From Pseudoruegeria sp. SK021 (lineage in GTDB: Bacteria; Pseudomonadota; Alphaproteobacteria; Rhodobacterales; Rhodobacteraceae), in NCBI RefSeq assembly GCF_002119405.1, contig NZ_MTBG01000018.1, positions 1-64,000 on the forward strand: DNA of 64,000 nucleotides. Reading direction: 5' to 3'. Both the position numbers and the translations under genes were made by a program. Positions 44,160-53,328 of this stretch are shown piece by piece; within the stretch, counting starts at the first letter, position 1; the number at the start of each line of letters is the position of its first letter. The notes beneath the pieces are model-generated. The model was not told the origin of the DNA. It saw only the letters and a list, made by a program, of their open reading frames with translations, and ran no database searches.

Positions 44160-44953
44160 CCCGTACCGACGAGATATTTCGTGCCATTAGTTGGGTTATC
44201 GGCATCGGCTGTGTGATCTTCCTGATGCTGCCCATCGTAATCACAGTTGCAGCGTCATTCACGTCCTCGCCAGTTTATACCTTGCCACCACCGGATTGGT
44301 CGTTGCGCTGGTATAAAAGCCTCGCCCATAAATCGGGGCTGTTGGATGCGGTCATGATTTCGGTCAATCTGGCGCTGGTGTCGACTGTGATCAGTCTGGT
44401 TCTTGGCACAATGGCGGCAATTGCCGTGGCGCGCGGCCGGTTCCACGGCAAGCAAGCTGTCGCAACGTTTGTCGTTTCGCCCCTAATGATGCCCGGTCTG
44501 GTCGTCGGCGTGGCGCTGTTACAGTTTTTCCGCGAAATCGGCCTACGCGATGCCTATTGGTCGCTGCTGCTGGGCCACATTGTCATTACCTTGCCCTTCG
44601 TGATGCGGACCTTGCTGGCGGCAATGGGCAGCTTCGATTTCTCAATGGTGGATGCGGCACGCACGCTGGGACTGAGTTATCCCAAAGCCATTGCCAAAGT
44701 GCTGATCCCGAACCTTGCGCCAGCCTATCTGACCGGCGGTCTGTTCGCCTTTCTGGCTTCCATGGACAACTATCCGATCTCAATTTTCCTGACCGACGCT
44801 CGCAACAAGACCCTGCCAATCAAAATGCTGCAATATCTAGAAGAACAGCCCGATCCGTCCCTCGCCGCGATGTCGTCCGGGCTGATCTTGCTAGCCGTCA
44901 TCGTGCTGCTGATCGGCGCGCGGACCGTCGGCCTGAACAAGATGATCCAATGA
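44156..44953 (+). CDS. ABC transporter permease (PotC-like)
   Basis: A 265-residue permease. The first helix is GIGCVIFLMLPIVITVAASFT, followed by the PotC-like PPDWSLRWYKSL. The EAA loop reads DFSMVDAARTLGLSYPKAIAKVLIPNL in outline. It completes the importer. The start overlaps the preceding stop (ATGA), and the stop overlaps the next enzyme gene, so transport and catabolism are physically linked. Confidence 0.92.
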   Translation: MTRTDEIFRAISWVIGIGCVIFLMLPIVITVAASFTSSPVYTLPPPDWSLRWYKSLAHKSGLLDAVMISVNLALVSTVISLVLGTMAAIAVARGRFHGKQAVATFVVSPLMMPGLVVGVALLQFFREIGLRDAYWSLLLGHIVITLPFVMRTLLAAMGSFDFSMVDAARTLGLSYPKAIAKVLIPNLAPAYLTGGLFAFLASMDNYPISIFLTDARNKTLPIKMLQYLEEQPDPSLAAMSSGLILLAVIVLLIGARTVGLNKMIQ

Positions 44954-45837
44954 CCGACCGCCGCGATTTGAAAGGCCTTTTCGGGGCTGAGCCTGCACCG
45001 GTCTGGCCCAATGGCGCCAAGCTGGCCGTGTCCTTCGTCGTGAATGTCGAAGAGGGCGCAGAGTTGTCCATCGGCGACGGCGATCCACGCAATGAACCGG
45101 TTTACGAGGTTCGAGAAGAGATCGAAGGCGGACCCGATCTGTGCATGGAAAGTCATTTTTCCTATGGCCCGCGCCGGGGCTATCAACGCATCGCCGACGC
45201 CTTCGCGCGGCACAACGTGCGGGCCACGTATTCGACCTGCGGCCGGGCGGCAGAACGTTTGCCATGGCTGATGCGCGATGCGGTGGACCGGGGCCACGAA
45301 ATTTCGTGCCACGGCTGGCGTTGGGAACGCCATGCCGGAATGGACCGCAGCCAAGAAGCCGCCATCATCAGCCGCACCTATGACGCCATCACCAAGGCAT
45401 CCGGCGTCCCGCCTGTGGGGTGGCACACAAGGTCGGCAAGCTCGGTCAACACCCGCGCTTTGCTGATCGAGCATGGCGGGTTTTGGTATGACAGCGATGC
45501 CTATGACGATGACATGCCCCGCCGGATGGGCACGCACGTGATCCTGCCCTATGCGTTCGACACCAATGATATGCGCTTTTCACCCGGGGGCGGATTTGTA
45601 CAGGCCCGAGACTTTTCTGACTATGTCACCGGCGCGTTCGACCAACTTCTGACGGAGGGTCAGACCGCGACCCGGATGATGTCGATCGGTCTGCATTTGC
45701 GCATCATCGGCAAGGCCGGGCGGATCGCGGGCCTCGACACTGTGCTCAACCATATTGCAGCGGCACCCGGCGTCTGGATTGCGCCGCGCCGCGAGATCGC
45801 GGCCTGCTGGCGCGCGCAAACCGGAGGATCAACATGA
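44950..45837 (+). CDS. Polysaccharide-deacetylase-fold hydrolase (PuuE allantoinase-like)
   Basis: A 295-residue NodB-fold hydrolase. The blocks WPNGAKLAVSFVVNVEEGAE, YGPRRGYQRIADAFARHNVRATY and GHEISCHGWRWE (in outline) are those of the PuuE-type allantoinase and related cytoplasmic deacetylases rather than chitin deacetylases. No signal peptide is present. PuuE-type enzymes open the hydantoin ring of allantoin. With uraD and racemase-like genes nearby, a ureide or hydantoin substrate is a fair inference. ATG 44950 is in an ATGA overlap with the permease. Confidence 0.8.
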   Translation: MTDRRDLKGLFGAEPAPVWPNGAKLAVSFVVNVEEGAELSIGDGDPRNEPVYEVREEIEGGPDLCMESHFSYGPRRGYQRIADAFARHNVRATYSTCGRAAERLPWLMRDAVDRGHEISCHGWRWERHAGMDRSQEAAIISRTYDAITKASGVPPVGWHTRSASSVNTRALLIEHGGFWYDSDAYDDDMPRRMGTHVILPYAFDTNDMRFSPGGGFVQARDFSDYVTGAFDQLLTEGQTATRMMSIGLHLRIIGKAGRIAGLDTVLNHIAAAPGVWIAPRREIAACWRAQTGGST

Positions 45838-47195
45838 ACCCGATGGACCTGTCCGCCCGCGCTCTTGCCGAGGCGGTCCAACGCGGCCAGACAACGCCCC
45901 GCGCCGTGGCCGAAGCCGCCCTCGCCCGTGTGGCCGAGCGCAATCCGCTGTTGAACGCGCTCTGCCTTGTCAATCCGGCGCTTATTGAAGACGCCGACAC
46001 TATCACCGCCCGATTGGCAGCGGGTGAAGAGTTACCGCTGGCAGGCGTCCCGGTCGTCATCAAGGATAATATCTGGGTGAAGGGCCTGCGCATCACCCAA
46101 GGCTCTCGGTTGTTTGCCGATTTCATTGCGCCAGAAGATGCCCGCGCCGTCGCCTCACTACGCCGGGCCGGAGCAATGATCCTCGGCATCGGGACCTGTT
46201 CGGAATTCGCCTGCAAGGGGCTGACCAACACGCCACTGCACGGGATCACCCGCAATCCCACAGATCCGTCGCTGACACCGGGGGGATCCTCTGGCGGTCC
46301 TGCTGCCGCCGTAGCGGGCGGTCTTGCCCCGCTCGCGCTTGGTACCGATGCGGGCGGGTCCAGCCGGCGGCCTCCGGCCCATGTCGGTGTCGTCGGCTTT
46401 AAGCCGGGGCAAGACGTCGTGCCATATGGTCCGGGCTTTGCCGAACCGTTCGACGGGATCTCGGCCCTCTGTCCCATCACCCGTGATGTGGACGATGCCG
46501 GTTTGATGTTCCGTGTTCTCGGCGGTGCCGCGCCACGCGACCACGGCCCGCTTCGGATCGCGTGCGCACCCAGTTTTGGCATGGATGCGGCGCTCGACAA
46601 CAGCGTCGCCGATAATTTCGCGCAGATTGTTCGCCTCTTACGCGACTCTGGCCACCTGATCAGCGAAACCGCTCCGCTTTGGCCCCACGGCATCACGCCC
46701 GCCGCGACGATGCCAGCACAATGGGCAGGGCTGGCCGATCTCTATGGTGCGCGATGGCAGCGAGAGCCGGACCTGTTCGATCCGGACCTCGGCACTCAGA
46801 TCGAACAGGGGCTGGCGCAGACCGACGCTCAGGTGCAGCAGGCGCGTGATGCAGGGCGGCTTATGGGCCAAACACTGCGTACATTTCTGACGACCTGCGA
46901 TATCCTGATCACGCCCACGACCCCCTGCCCCGCATGGCCTGTCGGACTTCTGGGCCCGACGATGATTGGTGGCCATCCGGCGTCCCCTCGGGATCACGCC
47001 GCGTTTACGCCGCAGGTCAACCACGCGGGCGTGCCGGCGATTTCGATACTCTGTGGCACGACGGACGACGGCTTGCCGTTGGGCCTGCAACTTATTGCAT
47101 CCAAAGGACACGACAACGCCCTGCTGGGCGCGGCCCTCTCCCTTGAAAAATTGTTCCTTGCGGCCGGATTGACGGCCCGAATGCGGAAAGACTGA
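45834..47195 (+). CDS. Amidase (amidase-signature family)
   Basis: A 453-residue serine hydrolase of the amidase-signature family. The Ser-Ser-Lys triad is visible: Lys77 (VVIKDNIWVKG), the GGSSGG loop with Ser152/Ser153, and the nucleophile Ser176 in GTDAGGSSRRPPAH. The residue after the nucleophile is Ser where Ile or Val is usual, and the following Pro-Ala is Pro-Pro, small departures from the signature. It may cleave a carbamoyl or carboxamide intermediate of the imported compound. It is coupled to the genes on both sides. Confidence 0.9.
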   Translation: MNPMDLSARALAEAVQRGQTTPRAVAEAALARVAERNPLLNALCLVNPALIEDADTITARLAAGEELPLAGVPVVIKDNIWVKGLRITQGSRLFADFIAPEDARAVASLRRAGAMILGIGTCSEFACKGLTNTPLHGITRNPTDPSLTPGGSSGGPAAAVAGGLAPLALGTDAGGSSRRPPAHVGVVGFKPGQDVVPYGPGFAEPFDGISALCPITRDVDDAGLMFRVLGGAAPRDHGPLRIACAPSFGMDAALDNSVADNFAQIVRLLRDSGHLISETAPLWPHGITPAATMPAQWAGLADLYGARWQREPDLFDPDLGTQIEQGLAQTDAQVQQARDAGRLMGQTLRTFLTTCDILITPTTPCPAWPVGLLGPTMIGGHPASPRDHAAFTPQVNHAGVPAISILCGTTDDGLPLGLQLIASKGHDNALLGAALSLEKLFLAAGLTARMRKD

Positions 47196-47196
47196 C

Positions 47197-47946
47197 ATGC
47201 GCATCCTACTCGTAAACCCCAACATGACCACGGCCATGACCGACACCATGGCCGGTATCGCCCGCACGGTTGCAGGCGCACGTGCAGAGATCATCCCCAT
47301 TACCGCCACGCGCGGATTTCCGTATATTGCCAGTCGCGCCGAGGCCCAGATTGCCGGAGCAATCGCGTTAGAGATGATCGCCGAGTATCGCGACACCGTC
47401 GATGCCGTGATCATCGCCGCATTCGGAGACCCCAGCCTTGCAGGTGCGCGCGAGTTGTTCGACATGCCGGTGGTCGGAATGGCCGAAGCCGCCATGCACT
47501 CGGCCGCAATGCTGGGCGAGCGGTTCTCGATTGTGACGTTCTCACCGTTGATGACCGCTTGGTATATGAACTGCATCGCTGAAAGCGGGCTTGGCGCGAA
47601 GTGCACCGGCGTTCGCACGCCCCCCCCGCGCCCGGTGTTGGTCGACAGCGTGCTGAAGGACACCCGCGCTGAGTTGATTGCGCTGGCTCGCTCAGCCGCG
47701 ACTGAGGATCGCGCTGACGTGATCATTCTTGGGGGAGCGCCGCTTGCAGGACTGGCCGCTGAAATTGCAAATGAGGTGCCGGCAATTGTGATCGATCCGA
47801 TCGCGGCAGCAACCGCGCAGGCGATTGCGCTGGCCTCCATCACAATGCCATCGTCTTTCGCGGCGCGGGCGGCCAAACCAGCCAGCAAATCGTCGGTCGG
47901 GCTTAGCCGACATCTGGAAGCCACAATCGCGGCGGACAGGGCATGA
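47197..47946 (+). CDS. Asp/Glu/hydantoin racemase-family protein
   Basis: A 249-residue protein of the Asp/Glu/hydantoin racemase family, starting MRILLVNPNMTTAMTD one base after the amidase stop. The family core DAVIIAAFGDPSL (residues 69-81) and VIILGGAPLAGL (175-185) is intact. In characterised hydantoin and allantoin racemases two cysteines near residues 76 and 181 do the catalysis (from memory). Here these places hold Ala/Phe and Ala. It may use other residues or may not be a racemase at all. Confidence 0.82.
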   Translation: MRILLVNPNMTTAMTDTMAGIARTVAGARAEIIPITATRGFPYIASRAEAQIAGAIALEMIAEYRDTVDAVIIAAFGDPSLAGARELFDMPVVGMAEAAMHSAAMLGERFSIVTFSPLMTAWYMNCIAESGLGAKCTGVRTPPPRPVLVDSVLKDTRAELIALARSAATEDRADVIILGGAPLAGLAAEIANEVPAIVIDPIAAATAQAIALASITMPSSFAARAAKPASKSSVGLSRHLEATIAADRA

Positions 47947-48023
47947 GACGTTTTCATCGACGAGGCACACTCACAGAAAAATCTACTGACCCGGTACAGA
48001 CCGAATTTCTGTAAGGACAAAAC

Positions 48024-48785
48024 ATGCGCATCCTGATCGCCAATCCCAATACCAGCACACATATGACCGACCTGATGCTGACCGAAGCGTGCGGCATCTG
48101 CCGCGCCGATAGCCAACTGCTGGGGGCTACTGCCTCGTTCGGTTTGCCTCAACTTGCCACCCGCGCCGAAATCGCCGTCGGCACGCATGCACTGCTTGAT
48201 CTGCTCGCACATCATCGCGGCACTGTGGATGCGGTCGTGGTCGGGGCGTTCTGCGCAACTCTGACGGAGGCCGCGAAAGAGGTCATGCCCGTGCCGGTCG
48301 TTGGCTTGGCCGAAGCCGGATTGCGAAGTGCCGCGATTTTCGGCCAGCGGATCGGCATCATCGGCATCGGCGAGGCGGATCGCGGCATGACCGACGATCT
48401 GCTCAGAGAGTACGACATGCAGGGCCGCGTCATTTCAACCCGCTATGTCCGGATGACAGGTATCTCTGTCGCAGCGGATGCGGCGGGCGCAGAACTGGAA
48501 ATCATGCATCAGGCGAAGCTTCTGATCGAACAGGACAACGCCGATGTGTTGTTGCTGGGCGGATCTGCCTTTTCCGGTCTGGCCGCCAAGATCGCGCCGA
48601 AATTGCCGGTTCCGTTGCTCTCATGCCTCCCCTTTGCCATCGCTCTAGCTGAAACGGCCGCCCGGTCGGGATGGACGGCACCGCAACGGGGCTCTTTCCG
48701 GCACCCTGCACCCAAATCGTCATCGGGCCTGAGCCCTGCCTTGACCGATGTGTTTGCCGGGTCAACCCCGATTGCAGGCGATTGA
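48024..48785 (+). CDS. Asp/Glu/hydantoin racemase-family protein (second copy)
   Basis: A 253-residue paralogue of the preceding gene (MRILIANPNTSTHMTD), behind GTAAGGAC and 77 nt downstream. The first catalytic region reads VVVGAFCATL, with Cys77 close to the usual cysteine position. The second reads LLLGGSAFSGL, with Ser181 in place of cysteine. The two proteins are only moderately alike, so they are not a fresh duplication. They could act as a heteromer or on two substrates. This gene ends the cluster. Confidence 0.82.
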   Translation: MRILIANPNTSTHMTDLMLTEACGICRADSQLLGATASFGLPQLATRAEIAVGTHALLDLLAHHRGTVDAVVVGAFCATLTEAAKEVMPVPVVGLAEAGLRSAAIFGQRIGIIGIGEADRGMTDDLLREYDMQGRVISTRYVRMTGISVAADAAGAELEIMHQAKLLIEQDNADVLLLGGSAFSGLAAKIAPKLPVPLLSCLPFAIALAETAARSGWTAPQRGSFRHPAPKSSSGLSPALTDVFAGSTPIAGD

Positions 48786-48869
48786 TCATTGCGATCGGCA
48801 GATCCGTGCGCTGAATAATAAGACGCATTGTGATGGTTCGACTTTCCAAGCGCGGAATTCTGCGTACCA

Positions 48870-48897
48870 TGCCCGGCATCATGACCAACGCCGGGCA
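48870..48897. terminator. Hairpin between the racemase cluster and the sugar importer
   Basis: TGCCCGGC (48870-48877) pairs with GCCGGGCA (48890-48897) over a 12-nt loop in the 141-nt gap. It lacks a T run. It could end the upstream operon or be an operator in the leader of the next one. Confidence 0.4.
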
Positions 48898-48926
48898 ACC
48901 GGCGCGGTGAGCTTTGGGAGGAGACC

Positions 48927-49940
48927 ATGATGAACAAGACAATCACCCTGACCGGTGTGGCGCTGGCCTGTTTGATGGGCACAACGGCCATTGCCGACAC
49001 GGCGGACAAACGCATCGCGCTGTCGAACAACTATGCGGGCAATTCTTGGCGGCAAGCCATGTTGACCAGCTGGGAAACCGTGACCGGCCAAGCCGTAGCC
49101 GACGGCACCGTCGCTGCAGCAGATGCCTTTACCACCGCTGAAAATCAGGTGACCGAGCAGGCCGCCCAGATCCAGAACCTGATCCTGCAAGGCTATGACG
49201 CCATCGTGATCAACGCCGCCTCGCCTGAGGGCCTGAATGGCGCGGTCAAGGAAGCCTGCGACGCGGGCGTGGTGGTGGTGTCCTTCGACGGCATCGTGAC
49301 CGAGCCTTGCGCATGGCGGATCGCGGTCGATTTCCACGAAATGGGCAAAGTGCAGGTCGAGTATTTGGCCACACGCCTGCCCGATGGCGGCGACCTTCTG
49401 GAGATTCGCGGCTTGGCCGGGGTCTTTGTCGATGACGCGATTTCCGGCGGCATCCATGAAGGGGTCAGCGAGAATTCGCAATTTGCCATCAAAGGATCGG
49501 TTCACGGCAATTGGGCGCAGGATGTCTCGCAGAAGGCCGTCGCCGGCATCTTGCCCAGCCTGCCGGAAATCAAAGGCGTGGTCACCCAAGGCGGCGATGG
49601 CTACGGCGCGGCGCAAGCGTTCAAGGCCGCAGGGCGCGACATGCCAATTATCGTCATGGGCAATCGGCAGGATGAACTGGCCTGGTGGAAAGAACAGAAG
49701 GACGCGACCGATTATCAGACCATGTCGGTCTCGATTGCGCCCGGGGTTTCGACCCTTGCCTTCTGGGTCGCCCAGCAAGTTCTCGACGGCAAGGATGTGC
49801 CCAAGGATCTGACGGTGCCGTTCCTGACGATCACCCAAGACACGCTGGAAGACAATCTTGCCACCACGCAAGAAGGCGGGGTCGCCAACGTCGAATACTC
49901 GCTTGAGGATGCGCAGTCGGTCATCAACGAGGCGATGTAA
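48927..49940 (+). CDS. Ribose-type ABC transporter substrate-binding protein
   Basis: A 337-residue periplasmic family 2 (RbsB-like) receptor with signal peptide (MMNKTITLTGVALACLMGTTAIA). Typical blocks are ALSNNYAGNSWRQAM, QAAQIQNLILQGYDAIVINAASP in outline, and GVVVVSFDG. The start is 48927 or 48930, behind GGGAGGAG. It heads an operon with an ATPase and two permeases. The sugar is unknown; the leftward sugar-type enzymes across the terminator may use it. Confidence 0.92.
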   Translation: MMNKTITLTGVALACLMGTTAIADTADKRIALSNNYAGNSWRQAMLTSWETVTGQAVADGTVAAADAFTTAENQVTEQAAQIQNLILQGYDAIVINAASPEGLNGAVKEACDAGVVVVSFDGIVTEPCAWRIAVDFHEMGKVQVEYLATRLPDGGDLLEIRGLAGVFVDDAISGGIHEGVSENSQFAIKGSVHGNWAQDVSQKAVAGILPSLPEIKGVVTQGGDGYGAAQAFKAAGRDMPIIVMGNRQDELAWWKEQKDATDYQTMSVSIAPGVSTLAFWVAQQVLDGKDVPKDLTVPFLTITQDTLEDNLATTQEGGVANVEYSLEDAQSVINEAM

Positions 49941-49946
49941 GCGCTG

Positions 49947-51407
49947 ATGACGGATCGCTCTGCCATTGTCCGCCTGAACGGCATCGGAAAGTCTTTCGGT
50001 GCCGTTCAGGCCCTGCGCGATGTGACGTTTCATGTCGCCCCCGGCGAATGCGTTGGGCTGGTCGGCCATAACGGCGCGGGCAAATCCACCTTAATGAATA
50101 TCTTGTCGGGCGTTCTGTCGCCCGACACCGGCGAGCTGCTGTTCGGGGATCAGGATTTGGCCGCCCGTTATAGTGTGGCGGCGGCGAAGCAAAATGGGTT
50201 GCGCTGCGTCTATCAGGAACTGTCGCTTTGCCCCAATCTCAGCGTCGCGGAAAACGCCCGGATCACCCATCCAACCATCCGCGGGATCGGTTGGCGGCGC
50301 AAGGCGGCCACGCTGATCACGACTTGGCTAGACCGGATCTTTCCCGGGCACGGTATTGGCCCGGGCGATATTGTTGGCGAGCTTAGCATCGCCCGCCGGC
50401 AGATGGTGGAAATCGCCCGCGCCTTCTCGGCCACACAGACACCCGTCAGGTTGGTCATTCTGGACGAGCCGACATCGTCGCTCGACAAGGCCTCGGCCGA
50501 TCAACTGCTCAGCTTTGTCGGACGGTTCACCGAAACCGGCGGCTCTGTCATCCTGATCTCGCACATGCTGGGCGAAATTTTGGACAGTGCCGACCGGATC
50601 GTCGTGATGCGCGATGGCGGGGTCGTGGCCGAGGACGCCACCGCTGCGTTTGACCGCGCCCGGCTGGTCCGCGAGATGGGCTCGGTTCTGGCAGAGGATG
50701 CCGCCACGCCCACCGCTCAGGCCCGGCGCCAGACCGACCGGGTGATCGTGTTGCCCGGCGAAAACGGCATTCCGCTGGAAGTCTTCAAGGGCGAGATCGT
50801 CGGCTTGGCGGGGATCGGAGGCCAAGGCCAGACCGACGCGCTATTGACGCTGTTCGCAGCCGCCAATGGCACCCGAAATCACGCCGAGATCACCACCGAG
50901 GCCGCTTTTGTCGCCGGTGACCGCCAAACCGACGGGGTCTTTCCCGGCTGGTCGATCCGGCGCAACATCTCAATCGCCTCAATCCGGCAGATGGTGCAGC
51001 ATTGGCTGATTGATGCCCGCAAGGAACTGGGTCTTGCCCAAGACTGGCAGACCCGCATCGGCATCCGCACCGAGGATCTGTCGAACCCGATCTTGTCCCT
51101 GTCGGGGGGCAACCAGCAAAAGGTTCTGTTCGCCCGGGCGCTGGGATCGCCCGCGCCGGTGGTCCTGATGGACGATCCCATGCGCGGCGTCGATATCGGC
51201 ACCAAACAGGACGTTTACGCCATTCTTAAGGACGAGGCCGCGCAGGGGCGCAGCTTTGTCTGGTACACCACGGAAATGGATGAATTGAAGCATTGTGATT
51301 TTGTCTACGTCTTTCGCGGCGGTCAGGTCGTCTCAGGCCTGCCCCGCCATCAAGTCACCGAGGCCAACATTCTACGGGCGTCCTTTGACGCGGCTGCTGC
51401 CGCATGA
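49947..51407 (+). CDS. Ribose-type ABC transporter ATPase (double nucleotide-binding domain)
   Basis: A 486-residue RbsA/MglA-type ATPase. Domain 1 has Walker [13 protein letters not shown], signature [16 protein letters not shown] and Walker [13 protein letters not shown]. Domain 2 has the usual degenerate loop ([14 protein letters not shown]), a good signature [15 protein letters not shown] and Walker [13 protein letters not shown]. Domain 2 has Asp where the catalytic Glu would be (DDP). This makes it likely that only site 1 hydrolyses ATP, as known for the family. Confidence 0.92.
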   Translation: MTDRSAIVRLNGIGKSFGAVQALRDVTFHVAPGECVGLVGHNGAGKSTLMNILSGVLSPDTGELLFGDQDLAARYSVAAAKQNGLRCVYQELSLCPNLSVAENARITHPTIRGIGWRRKAATLITTWLDRIFPGHGIGPGDIVGELSIARRQMVEIARAFSATQTPVRLVILDEPTSSLDKASADQLLSFVGRFTETGGSVILISHMLGEILDSADRIVVMRDGGVVAEDATAAFDRARLVREMGSVLAEDAATPTAQARRQTDRVIVLPGENGIPLEVFKGEIVGLAGIGGQGQTDALLTLFAAANGTRNHAEITTEAAFVAGDRQTDGVFPGWSIRRNISIASIRQMVQHWLIDARKELGLAQDWQTRIGIRTEDLSNPILSLSGGNQQKVLFARALGSPAPVVLMDDPMRGVDIGTKQDVYAILKDEAAQGRSFVWYTTEMDELKHCDFVYVFRGGQVVSGLPRHQVTEANILRASFDAAAAA

Positions 51408-52345
51408 TCGCACGTTTGTTGACCCCGCATTCGCTGCGCACGCTGTTGCCTGCCGTGTCGCTGGCCGCGCTTCTGGCGGCGATCTTTTATTTGCAACCCC
51501 GGACGATGAGCTATTTCGGCCTGAACCTGCTGCTGAACCTTGCGGTGCCGATCGCGCTGGCCACCGTGGCGCAGATGTTCATACTCTGCGTCAACGATCT
51601 GGACCTCAGTCTTGGCGCGTTCATCAGCCTGACCGCCTGTATCACCGCCACTTGGCTGCATGACACGCCGCTATTGGGGGCGCTGGCGCTGGCCGGTTGT
51701 GTTTTGGCCTATGCCGGGCTCGGGGCGCTGATCCATCTGCGCAACCTGCCCTCTATCGTGGTGACGCTGGGCATGTCCTTTGTCTGGATGGGGATCGCGG
51801 TGCTGATCCTGCCAACCCCCGGCGGCAAGGCTCCTGACTGGATCCGCAGTCTGATGACCCTGAAACCGGCGCTGATCCCATTTCCGATCATCGCCCTTGT
51901 CGTGCTCGGCGGGATTGTTCAGATCGCGCTGATGCGCTCGGCCCCCGGGGTGGTGCTGCGCGGCGCGGGCGGCAATCCGCAATCGGTGGCCCGGGCCGGA
52001 TGGTCGATCCTGCGCGTCAAGATGATCATGTTCGGGCTGGCGGGACTGTTCGGCGTGCTGGCAGGCATGGCGCTGGTTGGCCTGACCACCTCAGCCGATG
52101 CTAATATCGCCCTACGCTATACCCTGTTGTCCATCGCGGGTGTGATCCTTGGCGGCGGTGAATTTACCGGCGGGCGTATCTCGCCCATCGGCGCAGTGAT
52201 CGGGGCGGTGACCCTTGCGCTGGCCGGGTCGTTCCTATCGTTCCTCCGGCTTAATCCCGATTGGCAGATCGGCGCACAGGGCGCGATCTTGATATTGGTT
52301 TTGGCCTTGCGGGTGATCATCAACCGAACGGCGGCGAAATCATGA
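51404..52345 (+). CDS. Ribose-type ABC transporter permease
   Basis: A 313-residue RbsC-like membrane protein with eight to ten hydrophobic helices. The conserved [13 protein letters not shown] and [14 protein letters not shown] blocks are present, as is a C-terminal [19 protein letters not shown] region. It overlaps the ATPase stop (ATGA) and the second permease start in the same way. Confidence 0.92.
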   Translation: MIARLLTPHSLRTLLPAVSLAALLAAIFYLQPRTMSYFGLNLLLNLAVPIALATVAQMFILCVNDLDLSLGAFISLTACITATWLHDTPLLGALALAGCVLAYAGLGALIHLRNLPSIVVTLGMSFVWMGIAVLILPTPGGKAPDWIRSLMTLKPALIPFPIIALVVLGGIVQIALMRSAPGVVLRGAGGNPQSVARAGWSILRVKMIMFGLAGLFGVLAGMALVGLTTSADANIALRYTLLSIAGVILGGGEFTGGRISPIGAVIGAVTLALAGSFLSFLRLNPDWQIGAQGAILILVLALRVIINRTAAKS

Positions 52346-53274
52346 GCCTGCTTCAAAAGCCTTGGATCTGGTCGTGGATCGGCACCCTCGCCGTCTGTTT
52401 GGTCATCATCGGCATTTCCGGCCTTGGCGCGGGCACGCAGGTGCTGTCAGCGGCGCTCTCGTTCGGCACCTTCTTCGTGATCGTCGCCATCGGCCAAATG
52501 TTCGTGGTCACGCTGGGGCCCGGCAATGTCGACCTGTCGATCCCCGCCTGTATGACCCTTGCCAGCACGGTTGCGATGAAGGTCATGGGCGGGTCCAGCA
52601 CCATGTTGCTGCCCGGCCTGTTGATTGCCATCGCCATCGGCACCATCATCGGATTGCTGAATTTCGGGCTGATCCGGCTGCTGCGCATTCCGCCCATCAT
52701 CGCCACCCTGTCATCCAGCTTTTTGTTCCAATCCACTGCGATCTGGTACAATCGCGGCTTGCGGGTAAAGCCGCCCGAGCCGCTTGCTGACTTCGCCACC
52801 GCCAAACTGGCCGGAGTTCCGTTACTGGCGATTCTCGTCCTAGTCCTGACGGTGATCATGCACGTGATCTTGCATCACAGTCTGTTTGGCCGCGCGGTGC
52901 TGGCGGTGGGTCAAAATTCACGCGCCGCCAGCTTGGCCGGGATCAAGGTCGAACGCACCCGGCTGCTGACCTATCTGACCAGCGCGGTGCTGGCGGCGAT
53001 CTGCGGCTTCTTTCTGGCCGGGTTTTCCGGCGGTGCCGCGTTGAACATGGGCGAGGAATACTTGCTGATGTCCATCGCCGTGGTGGTGATCGGCGGCACC
53101 TCGGTCGCGGGTGGCTTTGCCAATCTGCCCGGGCTCTGGGGGGCGTCCTTGTTCATGTTCCTGCTGGTGACGATGCTGAACACCCTTGGCCTCAGCGCCG
53201 GCATCCGCCTGATCCTGACCGGCGCGATCATCGTCGGCGTCATCGCCATTTCGGGGCGTCGCGGCAGAACTTGA
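52342..53274 (+). CDS. Ribose-type ABC transporter permease (second)
   Basis: A 310-residue RbsC-like partner permease. ATG 52342 is in an ATGA overlap; the longer frame from 52261 lies inside the first permease. Blocks VTLGPGNVDLSIPACMTLAS, AVGQNSRAASLAGIKV and VVVIGGTSVAGGFANLPGLWGA identify the family. It is the last gene before a strong bidirectional hairpin. Confidence 0.92.
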   Translation: MSLLQKPWIWSWIGTLAVCLVIIGISGLGAGTQVLSAALSFGTFFVIVAIGQMFVVTLGPGNVDLSIPACMTLASTVAMKVMGGSSTMLLPGLLIAIAIGTIIGLLNFGLIRLLRIPPIIATLSSSFLFQSTAIWYNRGLRVKPPEPLADFATAKLAGVPLLAILVLVLTVIMHVILHHSLFGRAVLAVGQNSRAASLAGIKVERTRLLTYLTSAVLAAICGFFLAGFSGGAALNMGEEYLLMSIAVVVIGGTSVAGGFANLPGLWGASLFMFLLVTMLNTLGLSAGIRLILTGAIIVGVIAISGRRGRT

Positions 53275-53328
53275 CCGCGACGGTGACCTGACCGGGTTGA
53301 AACGCGCCGGGTCAGGTCCCTGTCGCGG
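53275..53328. terminator. Long bidirectional terminator hairpin
   Basis: A 22-base arm (53275-53296) pairs with 53307-53328 with only three mismatches around a 10-nt loop. It begins right after the permease stop and covers the last codons of the convergent BNR gene. It is the longest stem found in the window. Confidence 0.7.

Noticed and set aside
46638-48215. 525-codon leftward open frame across the amidase and racemase genes
   Set aside because: Low-complexity Ala/Ser/Arg composition; covers three overlapping or adjacent recognised genes on the other strand.
49947-51407. Second nucleotide-binding domain with degenerate Walker A in the ribose-type ATPase, considered as a damaged gene
   Set aside because: Degeneracy of the second site is normal for the RbsA/MglA family, and the signature motif is intact.
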